DNA of 64,000 nucleotides from Polytrichum commune (taxonomy: Eukaryota > Streptophyta > Polytrichopsida > Polytrichales > Polytrichaceae): positions 41,810,758 to 41,874,757 of the forward strand of contig OX485805.1 of the NCBI GenBank assembly GCA_950295325.1, read 5' to 3'. Under the pieces are notes generated by a model, which saw nothing but the letters and a program-made list of their open reading frames with translations, ran no database searches and was not told the DNA's origin. Shown piece by piece: positions 46,430 through 58,684 of the stretch; positions within the stretch are counted from its first letter, which is position 1, and every line of letters begins with the position of its first letter. The position numbers and the translations under genes were made by a program.

Positions 46430-46900
46430 CACTCATTCTCTTATATCTTAAAACCCTAGAGAGTGGATGTTCTCAATTTGAAGCTCACTCCGTATTGTCA
46501 TGTTTCTTTTCCATATATCATGGGTTTTGACATTAATCTAATCCACCAAAGCATTCAAACCTCAACATTCGCATGCATCACGTTGTCATAAGTGTCATAA
46601 TTGTCATCATTGCAATGTTGACTTTGTGTTATTCCATGATGCCGCATATATGCTACACTAATCCACTATCATCATGCATCCACGTTACCGCTGCATATCT
46701 CCTTAATATCATGTGCACTTTGGTTGCTACATGCATGATATTAAGGAGGGTTTGAATGCACTGCATTGTTGATTTTTGTGATATCTCATAATATCACATG
46801 CTACACTCATTCTCTTTTATCACGCATCCATGTTAACACTACAAAACCTCCTCATTATTACATGCACTTTGGTGACCACAAGCACGATATTATGGAGTTT
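46430..46900 (+). repeat. interspersed repeat F, copy 2
   Basis: Matches 32020-32390, with an internal partial duplication: CATGCACTTTGG-type segments occur near 46708, 46715 and 46860. Confidence 0.6.
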
Positions 46901-48479
46901 AGAGTGTGATGTCATCCCAGTTTGCTTTTAGTTCATCCACTTTTGGTATATTTTGCATCGTAACATTTATGTAGTGAATTTTTCTCATGGATGATCGGAA
47001 CTTGGATGAAAAATCATTGAATAAGTGATAGCAATTGCAATATTGTTAAATTATAATGTCCAATTTATTTAACTTGAGGAATGACAAATAATGTTAGGTT
47101 TACATTTAGTGTTGATGACACTACACATGCGGTTTGCAATTAGTATTGCACAAGACAAATATGATTGGTGACACTATATACAATATTTAGTGTAGTCATA
47201 CTTGTACTTCAAAGACTTCGTGGTTTTGAGTGCTCAACGCTTGAGTTTGAAGCCATTTACTTTACGATGTTCCACGAGGCTTCACCCAACCATTAACAAT
47301 GATATATGATTAACATAGTGGAAAAGAAAAACCAAATGATATTGGTAAATTTATTTAGAAATATGTTTTAATTCTAATTTGGATATTGAGACAATTTACA
47401 AGTTTGTTTATTTGAATATTGACATGTACAATGTGTGTGTGTGTGTGAGAGAGGGGGGTGGGGGGCAGGGCGGTGAAAAGTGTCCCCTACATGTTCACTT
47501 TGAAGAATCGCTTTCAACATAAAAACAAAAAATCATGTTATGTGGTATTACCCTGTATGAAGTCAAACAAAGTAATTTAGAGGTAAAATGATCGTTCAAA
47601 ATTGTTGGGGGCTCCAAGTCATTGAAGATGTATTATAGAATGTAATATAATTTAAACATGTGCTTTTGAGTGAACATAAATGAGAAAGTTGTACAAGGTG
47701 AATTTTAAACTACATACATATAGTTGGAACTAGCAGCATTGTTGTTGTTGTTTAGAAACAATGGACTACAAATAAGAAATATACTAATTGATCCGGCCCC
47801 TCAAGTAGGATTCAAAGATGGGTAGTATTTAATGGCTTGCAAACTCTTGGTGTTTGCCGTCCCAACCCATGTGCAAATGAGCACCTTATCTCATCTTCTT
47901 CACTTTATCTCTCCTTTTTCTATTCATGTACCTCCACCCATTATGCCATAACTACTATAAATGTGAAGAATGACAACTAAGATGACTTAGCGGGTGAGGG
48001 ACAAGCTAGGGAGCCTGCATGTTTAGTTCAACCCTGGTGTCAAAACCTAAAATTTGAAATGTAGGTGTATAGAGCATGCCCAAAAACCATGATTGAAACT
48101 TTTAACGATTGAGCACTTTGGAGTTCATCACAAAGCGTATAAGCCATGTGTAGACAAGCATTTAATCTCAACCTCTTCACTTTATCTCTCCTCTGCTATC
48201 CCTACACCTCCACCTATTCTGTAACAAACTACTACAAATGTGAAGAACATGTTCAATTTAAACGTAGTGTTAAAATCTAAATGTACATGTAGAGCATATC
48301 AAAAAAGCGGGGATTGAAACGCTAATGGTTGAGTACTTCGAAATTCATCACAAAGTACATAAGCCATCTCCAAGTTTTGGTCATTGATGGAATTAAATGA
48401 TGCGTGGACTACAAACCAACATAAACCCTAAAAAATAGAGATGTTTGTTTTTTGAAACTTGCACCTGATTTTTGCAATC
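46901..48479. other. intergenic with old repeats
   Basis: A GT run followed by G-rich sequence lies at about 47431-47475. ATTTAGTGT motifs occur near 47110 and 47195. Two diverged direct copies of a TCTCAACCTCTTCACTTTATC-type segment lie near 47900 and 48175. No gene. Confidence 0.35.
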
Positions 48480-48765
48480 AAGTTCACTATTTGACAAAGA
48501 CCCACCGAACATACCACTTACAACCTACAATACGAACTTATGGGAGAGAGGAAATCGTCGTATACGAGCGTACATGTACCAACTTGAAAACCATGAAATA
48601 ATATGCATCCTGGAGATTACTTTTTTTAGTTGATTTGACATTGGAGTTAGTTTCAAAGGCCCCAAATTAGTATATCTGAGGTCATTTGAGATGAAACAAC
48701 AATAAACATACAAGAGGTAAAGTCTTTATGCTAAACGGATGAGAGGCACACTCGTATACGATAAA
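48480..48765. mobile_element. diverged copy of the AG/CT-edged foldback
   Basis: Matches 43835-44215, including GTATACGAGCG, AATATGCATCCTGGAG and AGTTGATTTGACA, but the terminal microsatellites are missing. Confidence 0.5.
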
Positions 48766-48767
48766 TC

Positions 48768-49476
48768 CAATGAACGGGGAGACCCGACCACTTAGGGCCA
48801 CTTCACACACGAGACCGAGAGCCCAAGACCATTGCACTTCAAGCACTCTCATTGGTGGAAAAGGCGGAGCCGGTCCAAGTTCGCTTCACACTACGCTTGA
48901 GGGACCAACGGAGTATGTGAATGCAAGGTGGATGTAAAGTCTACATGGATTCCTACATGGCATCAAATGGATATTGTTTCATGGTCACTTGGATATTTTT
49001 TTCAAAAACCACCTCTTGGAGGTAGACCTAACATAAAACTAGGAGACCATGACACTCCGCATGATCACAACTGTTGATTCATTCTACTTTATCATGCTTG
49101 AGGACTTGTGTGAACATAAATTCCTTGAAATAGCATTTGGTTGAGGTACCGGTCACAAATGACTTCACACTACACTTGAGGGTCCGTGACCACACAACAT
49201 GATTTCGGAGGTGTCTCGAGGACGGCCTTCGGACACTTTCTTTTGGGCTCTCACAATGTCATGGTCACGGCTCTTGGCTCGTGTGTGAAGCAACCCTCTA
49301 GTTAGTTACATACGAACCGGTTGACGTTGACGACGTTTCGAAAATTATGCATCATTTAAGAGGAATCCAATACACCTTATTTTATTAAAGACACACCCAA
49401 AAGATCACAACACGTAACCGGTTGGACTCGGGAAACACTAGGAATTTTGACTGGTTTAGAATCTCCCCGGACATGG
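48768..49476. mobile_element. hAT-like element interrupted by a PIF-like element
   Basis: The ends CAATGAACGGGGAGA and (inverted) CCATGTCCGGGGAGA form a short inverted repeat. Flanks GATAAATC (48760-48767) and GATAATTC (49477-49484) match at 7 of 8 bases. Removing the inserted 48795-49296 segment leaves a 207-bp element like that at 12616. No coding capacity. Confidence 0.75.
48795..49296. mobile_element. PIF-like non-autonomous element nested in a hAT-like element
   Basis: The left end GGGCCACTTCACACACGAG and the inverted right end GGGTTGCTTCACACACGAGC pair. TTA precedes the left end; TCT follows the right, so the duplication is imperfect. The interior matches 56310-56791. Confidence 0.8.
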
Positions 49477-49484
49477 GATAATTC

Positions 49485-51239
49485 CCTTTCTCCTAATCTC
49501 GTCTCTATAAAAACAAAACCCGGCTAATAAGATACTTACCGGACAAGCGATTCATGTGAAGCCCACATAACCGCAGCCTTTTTATAGTACCAAGTCCCAT
49601 TAAACTATGTGTTCTCACGCATTTGGGGCCACACTTCAAGGGCCTTTGCTTTCACGAGTCTCGCAATTTTATACTCCAACTCTCGTTACCACTCTCGCTC
49701 GCTTCCTTCACGACATTTGGCACCGTGCATGGCCCTACCATATACTTGGGCCTTCATATTCAACAATGGTTTCTATTTGGGCACGCAAAAACTTAGTGCC
49801 ACCTCCTCCCATGTGAATCACATGCGTTCTTTTATAAAGGGAACATAAGTTATTAAGCTCGAAAGCCGGGAGGCATTTAAGTCGCACTATGTTAGTTGTT
49901 TGGAAAGGCTTCACTAAATACGATACTTAGTGTCATATGGTATTTAATGACACTATCGGCAACTTTTTGGATGACACTTCTAATGAATAAGTGAAAAATT
50001 GTTGTCATGGATGATGGATGAGTTCATCTAGTGGCCAAAACCTTCCCTTCTCTTTGTCAACAACTTGTGATGAAATATTGTCATAGATGATTGAAATTTG
50101 GATGAAAAATCACTTGGTAAATGAAAGTAATTGCAACACTATAAATATATAATCCCCCCCCCCAAAAATAAATAAATAAATAAATAACATGGATTGACAA
50201 ATAATGTGGGATTAACATGTAGTGTTGGTGACAGTGTATACCATGGTTTACAAGTAGTAATGAGCAAGACAATTAGAATCGGTGACACCAAATTTCATAT
50301 TTAGTGTGGTAGTGAGCTTATTATATGCTAGGCCTTGAAAGGAAAACTGGGCACAGCTTCCGTCCATTATAGTATCCTTGGAATCAGCCACCACTAACTT
50401 AAAACATCGCTACACTAAAATGTGTAGTTAGTGGTCACCACATTAGATTCAAAGAATCCACATTGAATATAGTGGGAATAAACATTAACTTTTAGCACAT
50501 TGTGGAGCACGCATGTCAGGGCTATAATTTAGTTTTCTAACACCTATCGAGGGAGTAATAGTAAGAGTTGACCCCCTATAGGTTGATTCATCCTCATTTA
50601 ATTCCACTACACCGTTTATGGTGTTTAGTGTCACATGTGTAATAGTGTCCCTTTTCCTACTTTGAGGCATATGCTAGGTTACACCAATGATCAACAACTT
50701 CATCACATGGGGAGGTCATTGGCAAAATACAAGCATTTACCTCTATTTAAAAAAATACCATACCTTATAATTTTTTTTGCAAGGTAAATAGCCCCCCCCC
50801 CCCCCCCCCGATAAATAAGTCTTGACCGCATGTGTATGCATTAATTAAAGAGGGAGTGACCTCCCCGTGCTTCATCATTAGTGTCACCTCGTGGCACTTG
50901 ACATTCTACTGTTGAAACTAATATCTTAGAATGAGTATGATCAATAGTGTTGTATGTCATGTTACATGATGCTCTGCAAGCTAACTGAAAGTGTATACAA
51001 TTGACACGTGACATTAGCATGCTCAAGGATCTCTTCCTCTTGCATACCAAAAAATAAACACATGACACTTGCCATTAGTATGCTCAATATTGTCTTCCCC
51101 TTGCAAATTGAAACACAAAACCATCACAACAAGTATCCCAATGTGATAACACTACATGTCACAATGTACCAATTTTCCATTTCAAAAAGATACTTATTTT
51201 TGACGAATAGTACCATGCTGACCATTAGCAAATGTGACA
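49485..51239. other. intergenic, partly low-repeat
   Basis: 49490-49850 has higher GC and no copy elsewhere in the window, but no recognisable domain. Further right are an AAAT run near 50165-50190, an 18-C run at 50792-50809 and ATTTAGTGT motifs near 49930 and 50300. Confidence 0.35.
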
Positions 51240-51247
51240 CTTTGAGA

Positions 51248-52596
51248 CAGGGGTGTTTTTTCACAAGGTCCCTAACATGTCTAGGGACATGTTCATAAAA
51301 AAAAAACATTTCCAGTGGACGGGTTCTTAGAAAATGAACCGGTTTTGGGACGTGTGAAATTCACTTTGGACGGGTTCTAAAAATAACATTTTTTAAATTA
51401 AAAAATTTGGTACAAATATCAATTACGTTATGTCATATATGACATGTGAATATAAGCATAATGCAATCAAACCACTAATACCCAATCAAACTATCAATCT
51501 TGAAGTGCTTGATTCACCTGCATACATTAATTCATCAACCACAAAATTTAGAACCTTTTTAACATAATGTCAAAGATTACAATTGAAGGTAAACTTAGTA
51601 ATTGAATAAGAATTAGTATATATAAACATGTTTAAAAGTTTAAAAATAAAGAGCTACTTACCCTCCAAAGAAGTGGATGAATTCTCCTATCCTTCATGTT
51701 TCTCCAAAACAAGCATCATTGCATTCCAATCGATGTTTTCAACTGGAATATTTGCACATGAAATGCGCATCAAAGCATCCAAAGTTTCCAACTTCAAACA
51801 GGTACGTAGATGACTTTTGATTAGGTTTTGTTTAGAAAAACCCCTCTCACATATTGCAGTGCTCACATTGACCCAACAACTTACAAGCTCAACCCTGCAA
51901 TTTGCTAGGGTTTAACTCGAATTGACAAAAATTTCCTGCACAGCCCTCGAATCTGCACTCAACCCACAACAAAAGAGAGGAGTAAGACTCTCAAGATTTA
52001 GGATGCTAATGAATCGAACATATGCAATTGAAAGCTAAAGCAACTGAGAGACCGGTGAGAGATAACTTGATTGCAGTCGTCAAATGAACCGGTTGAGTTT
52101 GAGAAAACACATGTTGAAGTTCAAGATTGCAGGAGAAGATTGTTCCAGCGGCACTCTTCAACTTCTTGAATTCGAGTTAGTTTCAAATGAACCGGTTGAG
52201 TTTGAGTGACTGAGCCTAGTTCAGTTTCTCTGAACTAGTCTGTGGACAAACAGACAAAATGGGGCAGTGGCAGGCTGGCAAATTGGTAATTATAATAGAA
52301 AAAGCAGAAATGAACGAAGATAGTAAGATACTATTGTTTCCAAGTGGCAAGTGCACCAATCACATGCCGACATCTTTCGGGTTATCTTTATCAATTTGGT
52401 TTTTCCTTTAACCTTTTCATGGACGGGTTGGTTTAGAAATGACCGGTTTTGGGACGGGTTGCAATTTCTTCAACCTTTCCATGGACGGGTTGGTTTTGAA
52501 ATTACCGGTTTTGGGACGGGTTGCAATTTTTTTTTGCCTTTCAATTCGAGGTTTTGGGGCGTGGACGGGTAAAAACTTTATGAAAAAACAGCCCTG
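51248..52596 (-). mobile_element. hAT element remnant with 8-bp target duplication
   Basis: The ends CAGGGGTGTTTTTTCACAA and (inverted) CAGGGCTGTTTTTTCATAA pair. Direct repeats CTTTGAGA lie at 51240-51247 and 52597-52604. Subterminal repeats GGACGGGTT and CCGGTTTTGGGACG occur near both ends. A transposase C-terminus is readable on the minus strand at 51687-51900. Confidence 0.92.
51687..51900 (-). pseudogene. hAT transposase C-terminal (dimerisation) fragment
   Basis: On the minus strand this reads STAICERGFSKQNLIKSHLR followed by LKLETLDALMRIS and ends LEKHEG with a TAG at 51687-51689. The pattern (S/A)xxERxFSxxNxIKxxLR...LDxLMRIS is the conserved hAT C-terminal dimerisation domain. It has no ATG of its own and the catalytic part is missing upstream, so it is a relic of a deleted copy. 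Confidence 0.85.
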
Positions 52597-52604
52597 CTTT
52601 GAGA

Positions 52605-53859
52605 CCTCTAGGCATAATTTAGATTGTTTACCAATAATGTGAGTATTGCCAATCAACATAAACGGCGTACACTAATTTGGGGTCTCTAACCCCGATATAG
52701 GAGGTAATTTAGCTACAAATAGCAACCCAAACTCCACATAAGTAAACAACGTTTGCACCCTTCCCCTCCACCAATGCACCGGCCTCCCCCCTCATTAGGT
52801 GATATGAACATTCACCCCTAGACACCCTTCTCTATGAGTTGGACCCTACCAACATTACCAATGTACAGGAGGTGTTATGAAAACATGACCCCTGTATATT
52901 TGTGGTTGATTCATATCAAGTGAGTTCATCTAAACTAAACCAGGATCCTTGATGCTATCTTATGGGTAAAAACATCTCTAAAAAACTAATATCTACTATA
53001 CTATAATTGTTTGTATCTTCAGCTTGCGTAATGTTGATGGGGAGCAACTCAAAGGGGTGGGTTCCTAGCCTCGATTGTGGGAACATATATAATGTTTATC
53101 CATATCAAGCATCTTCTAAATATGTAATGCATGCGACTTAACAACTTTACTTTTGAATTTAACATGGATAAAATTGCCACTTAAATTGACACTATTGAAG
53201 CGACACTATGGAAGATTGGTGCTTCTCATCCCACTCAAAGTGACACTATTGAGAAATCGCAATGTATGATATATAAACTCTTCCAAGAATACGTGTTCCA
53301 CAACAACGGGACCTTGCATACGGGTGGACACATGTCAAAGTCTTCATATTCCCATCCACTCTAATTCTCATCGGGTGTTATTTGATTCGTGGTCATTGAA
53401 ATGTGGTCCACACTATTTTCCATACATCGTTTCCTCATACCCACTAACTTTTACCTAGCATGGTCAAAGACTTTGGTGGAACTTTTGTTAATAAGTGTGG
53501 AGCAAAGTTCTATAACATGAGTCAATGGTAACTAAGATACCATAAATATCTCATTTATTGTGGGCCGCACTAGGACTTGATGTGGGTGTCACAAAGTTGC
53601 TTCATTACTCTTCAAAAGCGGTTCAAACAATCTTTGTGTAGCCAGTATTTAATTCATTATTCGCCCCCCTATACAGATCACTTTACTATACCAACAATGA
53701 AATTTATTGCGACGGACACCATTTACAAACTTGGAAAACGTAATGTTACAATAATATGGCATCATTTGACATTTCATTTTAAGAGAACTTACATCAAATG
53801 CCATCACATGTGTGCAAATGCATTCAAATGCTAACATATGTGTGTGTAGTTGCACTAAA
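52605..53859. other. intergenic with fragments of the AG/CT foldback family
   Basis: CATGACCCCTGTATATTTGT near 52884 resembles one arm of the 43780 element. No gene was found. Confidence 0.35.
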
Positions 53860-54115
53860 TATTGTATTTAGTGTTAGCTGCCATATGGTATTTAGTGTTA
53901 CACTAAATATGGTATTTAGTGTGATTTACTATCTGGAATTACGCAATGCTATAACTATCTACTGTGCATCTCATTTTTATCAACCACGGTCGAATTGGTT
54001 GTTTGGACACTATAGAACATTAACATCTTTACTTGGTAAAAAAATACATCAACAATTTAAATATATAGGAGCATGTAACTCTGAACAGTAAGTCACACTA
54101 AATATCATATTTAGT
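53860..54115. repeat. cluster of palindromic ACTAAATA...TATTTAGT motifs
   Basis: CACTAAATATTGTATTTAGT (53853-53872), ACACTAAATATGGTATTTAG (53900-53919) and CACACTAAATATCATATTTA (from about 54093) are near-perfect palindromes. Single copies are scattered across the right half of the window. Confidence 0.75.
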
Positions 54116-54449
54116 GTGATGTTTTTGCAGGTTCAATATGCCTTCAAGGCCCCCGGCTAGATCACATCTTCATTCGGCTGGGCCCCTCCCCTCCCACACC
54201 TCCTTCATTGCTTGGTCTTCCTGCCCGCACTTGCGTGGGAACTCTTCCCCATTGGGAACCAATGTGACAATACCCGGTCACTTAAGCCATTAAGCTTCTT
54301 TGGTATGTGAAGGAACTCCATTAATTAGGGCGTGAAAGTAAACGGCATTACCTAAAATATTATAAAATATACATACTAAATCAACACACTAAATTCAAGT
54401 GTCATTTTAGAATGACGAAGACAATTTCAAATTGTAAGTCATAAAAAAT

Positions 54450-54780
54450 ATAACCTCAATGTTAATGAGGATTTTGTAATTTTTTTGACCTCCAAGTTAA
54501 TGACGTGCTTCATTGATGGTTTCACTTCCGGAATGAATTCCCAATGAATTGCTTGTTTACTAATTGGAAGTGCACATACATATTGGATTTTAGACCTTGA
54601 AGGTGAAGTGAACTCAATATGGGATTTGCAGTCAAGTGGCCTTCAAGAATGCAAGGGCAATGTTTTTTTCGAAGTTGGGCGGGGCAGGTAAGAATTTTTG
54701 GTTAGGTTCAGAAATTTCCCTGGAGGGCTGCTCCAGCCCGGATCTGACATCCCCATAGTTCGTAGGGGGGACTTAATGTC
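54450..54780 (+). repeat. interspersed repeat D, copy 2
   Basis: Direct copy of 6672-7010. Confidence 0.65.
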
Positions 54781-55052
54781 CGCCGTGTCAAATAGGTGTG
54801 ACGAACTATCAAAAAAAAAATCACAATTTTGGTTTTATTTTAAGGGGCATCCTATGTTGGGCAAGTCTTGCAATAGCGGCTACCTTGCAACATACAATCT
54901 TTTTAGTATTAATATATAATCTTTTTGAAAATAAATAGTTTCTTATTATTGAATCCAACCTAATTCTCAACCCATAAATTACTACGGGCCCCAATATCTT
55001 CTACCCACACTAACTTTCGCCCCACAAGAATAGTTTTAACCGTGCACATTGC

Positions 55053-55255
55053 TATGTGCATGTAAGATGCTCTTGCAAATAGGTTGCTTCTTTACCCATG
55101 CCTATGTATCTTGGCTCAACATTAAATCACAAAAACTTATAATTTGTCCAATACCCATAGTAAACAAACAAAAACATTTTATTTTATTATACTAAATATT
55201 CCAAATAGTGTGCAATGTATATAGATTAGCATGGGGCAACCTAAATTACACATTT
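55053..55255 (-). mobile_element. MITE family C, copy 4
   Basis: Diverged copy; GGGGCAACCTAAATTACACA and GCAAATAGGTTGC are the recognisable ends. Confidence 0.5.
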
Positions 55256-55734
55256 GAAGTGTAGTTCTAAAATTTTGGATAGAGTTGGACTTTGCTTTGG
55301 TGATAAAATTGGCCAAACACATATTATTCATCCATCTCCTTATTGTTGGGCCCAAGACATGGAGGTCCATTTGGGGTGTTTTCCTATTGGCCTAGAACTC
55401 ACGCTTAAGTGAGCATCCCAAAGTCGAATTGAAGGCTCGCCTTCCCAACCACAAACCCCACCTGCCCCCTATATACATATACACCGTTTGGAGCCCACTC
55501 GAAAACAACAACCGAAACAAATGAGTCTTGTTCTATTTTTAGTAGTGTTCGAAAGCCCCAAAGCAAATGGAAGTTTGGGCGCCTTCTCGTAAACACTCAT
55601 AAATCCAAAAAAGAAGAAGTATGAGTGGTTTTCATCACTTTGTGCTTAAAGAAAAGACAAGTGAGGTGGCCGACATGCCTAATTCCAACCTAGCACTAAT
55701 CCGAACACCTGTCTTTTGAGTGGTATGTGATTAA

Positions 55735-56791
55735 GGGTCACTCCGCATATGAGACTGAGGGCCCGTGACCATTTCAATCTAAGAGCTCTCATTGGTCGAA
55801 AGGGCGGAGACCGTCCAAGTTCATTTCACCCACGAAGGTGAAGTCCTAAAGGTCCGAAGAAGACTTCAAGGATGAAAAGTCTATATGGAGTCCTACATGG
55901 CGGACTTTGGATAAGGTTTCATGGTCTCCTGGAATTTGTGTCAAGTCCACCCCCAAGAGGTAGACCTTCCGCAAATTCCGGTTGACCGTGACTTTTTCAA
56001 ATATTTTTTCAGCAAGACAGATTTAAGGACAGATTGCAGGGTAGATTCTAGAACAAACAAACATCACCAAATAAATCTCTAAAATTGATAGAGTTTGACA
56101 CATATTAAAATAACCCAACCTGTCCCCTCTTTTTCTGCCAACAAATTATGCAATGGTCCCGCAACATGGTCCATTCTCACTTCACACTCTGTTTGAGGGC
56201 CCATGACTACATAATATGGCTTTCCCAACACCCATGGTACGGCCTTTGGGTGAGAGTCAAGGGTCCTCTCCATTACAAGGTCACGGCTCTTGGCTCGTGT
56301 GTGAAGTGGCCCTGAGAGCCCGTGACCATTGCACTTCAAACACTCTCATTAGTGGAAAGGGCAGAGCCGGTCCAAGTTTGCTTCACACTACGCTTGAGGG
56401 ACCAACGGAGTATGTGAATGCAAGATGGATGTAAAGTCTACATGGATTCCTACATGGCATCGAATGGATCATGTTTCATGGTCACTTGGATTGTTTTCAT
56501 ATACCACCTCTTGGAGGTAGGCCTAACACAAAAACGGGAGACCATGGCACTCTGAATGCTCACAAACAATTGATGTATTGCATTTTATCATGTGTGAGGA
56601 CCCGCAAGAATAGACATTCGTTGAAATAGCATTTGGTTGAGGACCCAATCACATATGACTTCACAATATACTTGAGGGTCCGTGACCACACTGCATGATT
56701 TTGGAGGTGTCTTGGGACAACCTTTGAACACTTTCTTTTGAACTCTCACAATTTCATGGTCACATCTCTTGGCTCTTGTGTGAAGTGGCCC
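55735..56791. mobile_element. composite PIF-like element, two fused copies between TAA duplications
   Basis: Outer flanks TAA at 55732-55734 and 56792-56794 match. The left end is GGGTCACTCCGCATATGAGA; the right end, inverted, is GGGCCACTTCACACAAGAGC. A complete internal right end (GTGTGTGAAGTGGCCCT) lies at about 56296-56312, directly followed by a second copy that lacks its own left terminus (GAGAGCCCGTGACC). The second copy matches 48795-49296. Confidence 0.8.
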
Positions 56792-56794
56792 TAA

Positions 56795-57229
56795 GTGCGG
56801 ATCTAAGGACAAACATAAAAAAAAAAATGTGTTTAAAAGAGATTGGACTAAATGCTCAAAGTTGACTAACCATTCTAGGCTCACTAGTCAACGTACTCTA
56901 TATATATGGGACTTGTATGATATGTAATGAGCACAAGAATCTTCACTTTGATAATGAGGAATATATTCATATGAGCTCTGAAGATGATGAGACAATTGGC
57001 TACATGCATGATCTCAAATTGCTAATCATTTCACGTAGGTTAAGTGTTTCGTATTCTATGAGAAGTGGGTGCACAGAGAAAGTATTTGAACAACACACGT
57101 CTATCTTGAAGTAGATGGTTTGAAATGATTAGTTTTTTGGACTAGACCACTTCTCCAAGAATATGAAACACGCTAGTAGTATGAGCTTGGGGGGGGGGGG
57201 TTGGACTCTTCATTTGATATGTAATTGAT
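56795..57229. repeat. dispersed GGATCTAAGGACAAAC repeat and flank
   Basis: 56797-56890 is a copy of the dispersed family, GTGCGGATCTAAGGACAAAC onward. A G run lies at 57191-57202. No gene. Confidence 0.45.
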
Positions 57230-57880
57230 GTTAATAGATCACCATGAAATTAAACCCCCTATATACAATAAGTTTACAAAGAAAAACAAATGTATATGTA
57301 CTAACGGCAAACTAGAAAATGGACTCATGTATTTATACGTATAATTTTAATTTAATGCGATGAATGCCTTCAATACATATACAAAACAACCCACGAATTA
57401 AAAAGGCCTTTATGAAATCCACTTTCACTTTCAATGAGAAAGTCATTAGATGTTTTGTCATCCATAGCATGTAACTCAACACAAACACAAACACAATAAC
57501 TTAGCTACTATCCAAAGAACAAAACTCAAGGGAGCCCATGAATGCTCCAAGAGCCTCCGGTTTGTAAAACCCAGAACCCAAATCCAATAAGATTGGACAA
57601 TGTAGTCATTGAGGATTTTTACCATATGACAACAATGGATGAAAATGTGGATTGGATAAAACTAAGACATCTATTGTGATTTTTTTAATCTCTAAACCTT
57701 CGAGCCCCCTCTGGGACATTTAAGTTTACTTCAAAATTCTTTAATAGCCTTTCTAAATGTGCACAATAGAGAAAAAATAATACATCTCCTTTATGTATAT
57801 TATATATGCTAATGCCTCACACAATACACCTTCTTGAACTCATGTTAGTTTGTACGTTATATGAAGAGTTCACCCCCAGG
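57230..57880 (+). repeat. interspersed repeat G, copy 2
   Basis: Direct copy of 37590-38250. Confidence 0.65.
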
Positions 57881-58681
57881 GAGTATGAGACAGTTAGCAG
57901 ATTCAAACCAAGGCCATAGCCACTTTCCTCGCAATTTTGAGCTGACATAAATATATCTTTCAACATCAATGTAAAGATTATTGTGCTCATTAAATGGTCA
58001 TATATGCCCCCTCAATTATGTTGGCATTTGATCCTAGAACAATTATTATATATGATCATATGCAAAGATTGTTGTAGCCAATGACCAATGACATTGATTA
58101 TGCATTTCATTGCAATCTTGTAAATATTATTCAAAATATAAGGACCACAATTATTGCAGTTGTTATCATATATTAATCTATGAGAGTTTGTTGCCAGAGA
58201 AGTCTACCATAGTCAAGTAAGGAGTCCCACACCACTTGGTGCATTTTTTCCACCGGCCAATGAAGAGGATTGAAAACCATGTCATTCCGTTGGCACAAAT
58301 AATCCATGGAAGGCCGCTCTTCAAGAAGAACTGAATACGTGCGAAAGGTTTCAATGAATTGCTAAGAGGTTGATCAAAGAGGCACTGCATCCTTAAAGAA
58401 AATAAAATTATACTCATGACTTTGGACAAGACAAAAAAAAATCCAGGGAAACACTCAAGGAAGACTTAGAAGGTGATTCATACATTATCTAGATTTCATA
58501 GATAAGTGTATTTAAGACAATCACATGCTTATTCCAAGTTATTTTGGTTTTGAATTGGCAATGGAGTTACGATGTGGAACTACACAATGCTATAACACCA
58601 TACTATGGATATCATTGTTTACAAACAAAGTACAAAGTGCAACTATGTAGTTGGACAATAACCACTTTGCTTGAAAAGTTC
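57881..58681. other. intergenic, nothing recognised
   Basis: A minus-strand 83-codon frame (58178-58429), rich in Trp and Cys near its end, has no domain I recognise and is left uncalled. Confidence 0.3.
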
Positions 58682-58684
58682 TTA

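Noticed and set aside
58178-58429. 83-codon minus-strand frame with clustered Trp and Cys
   Set aside because: No recognisable family; surrounded by non-coding repeats.
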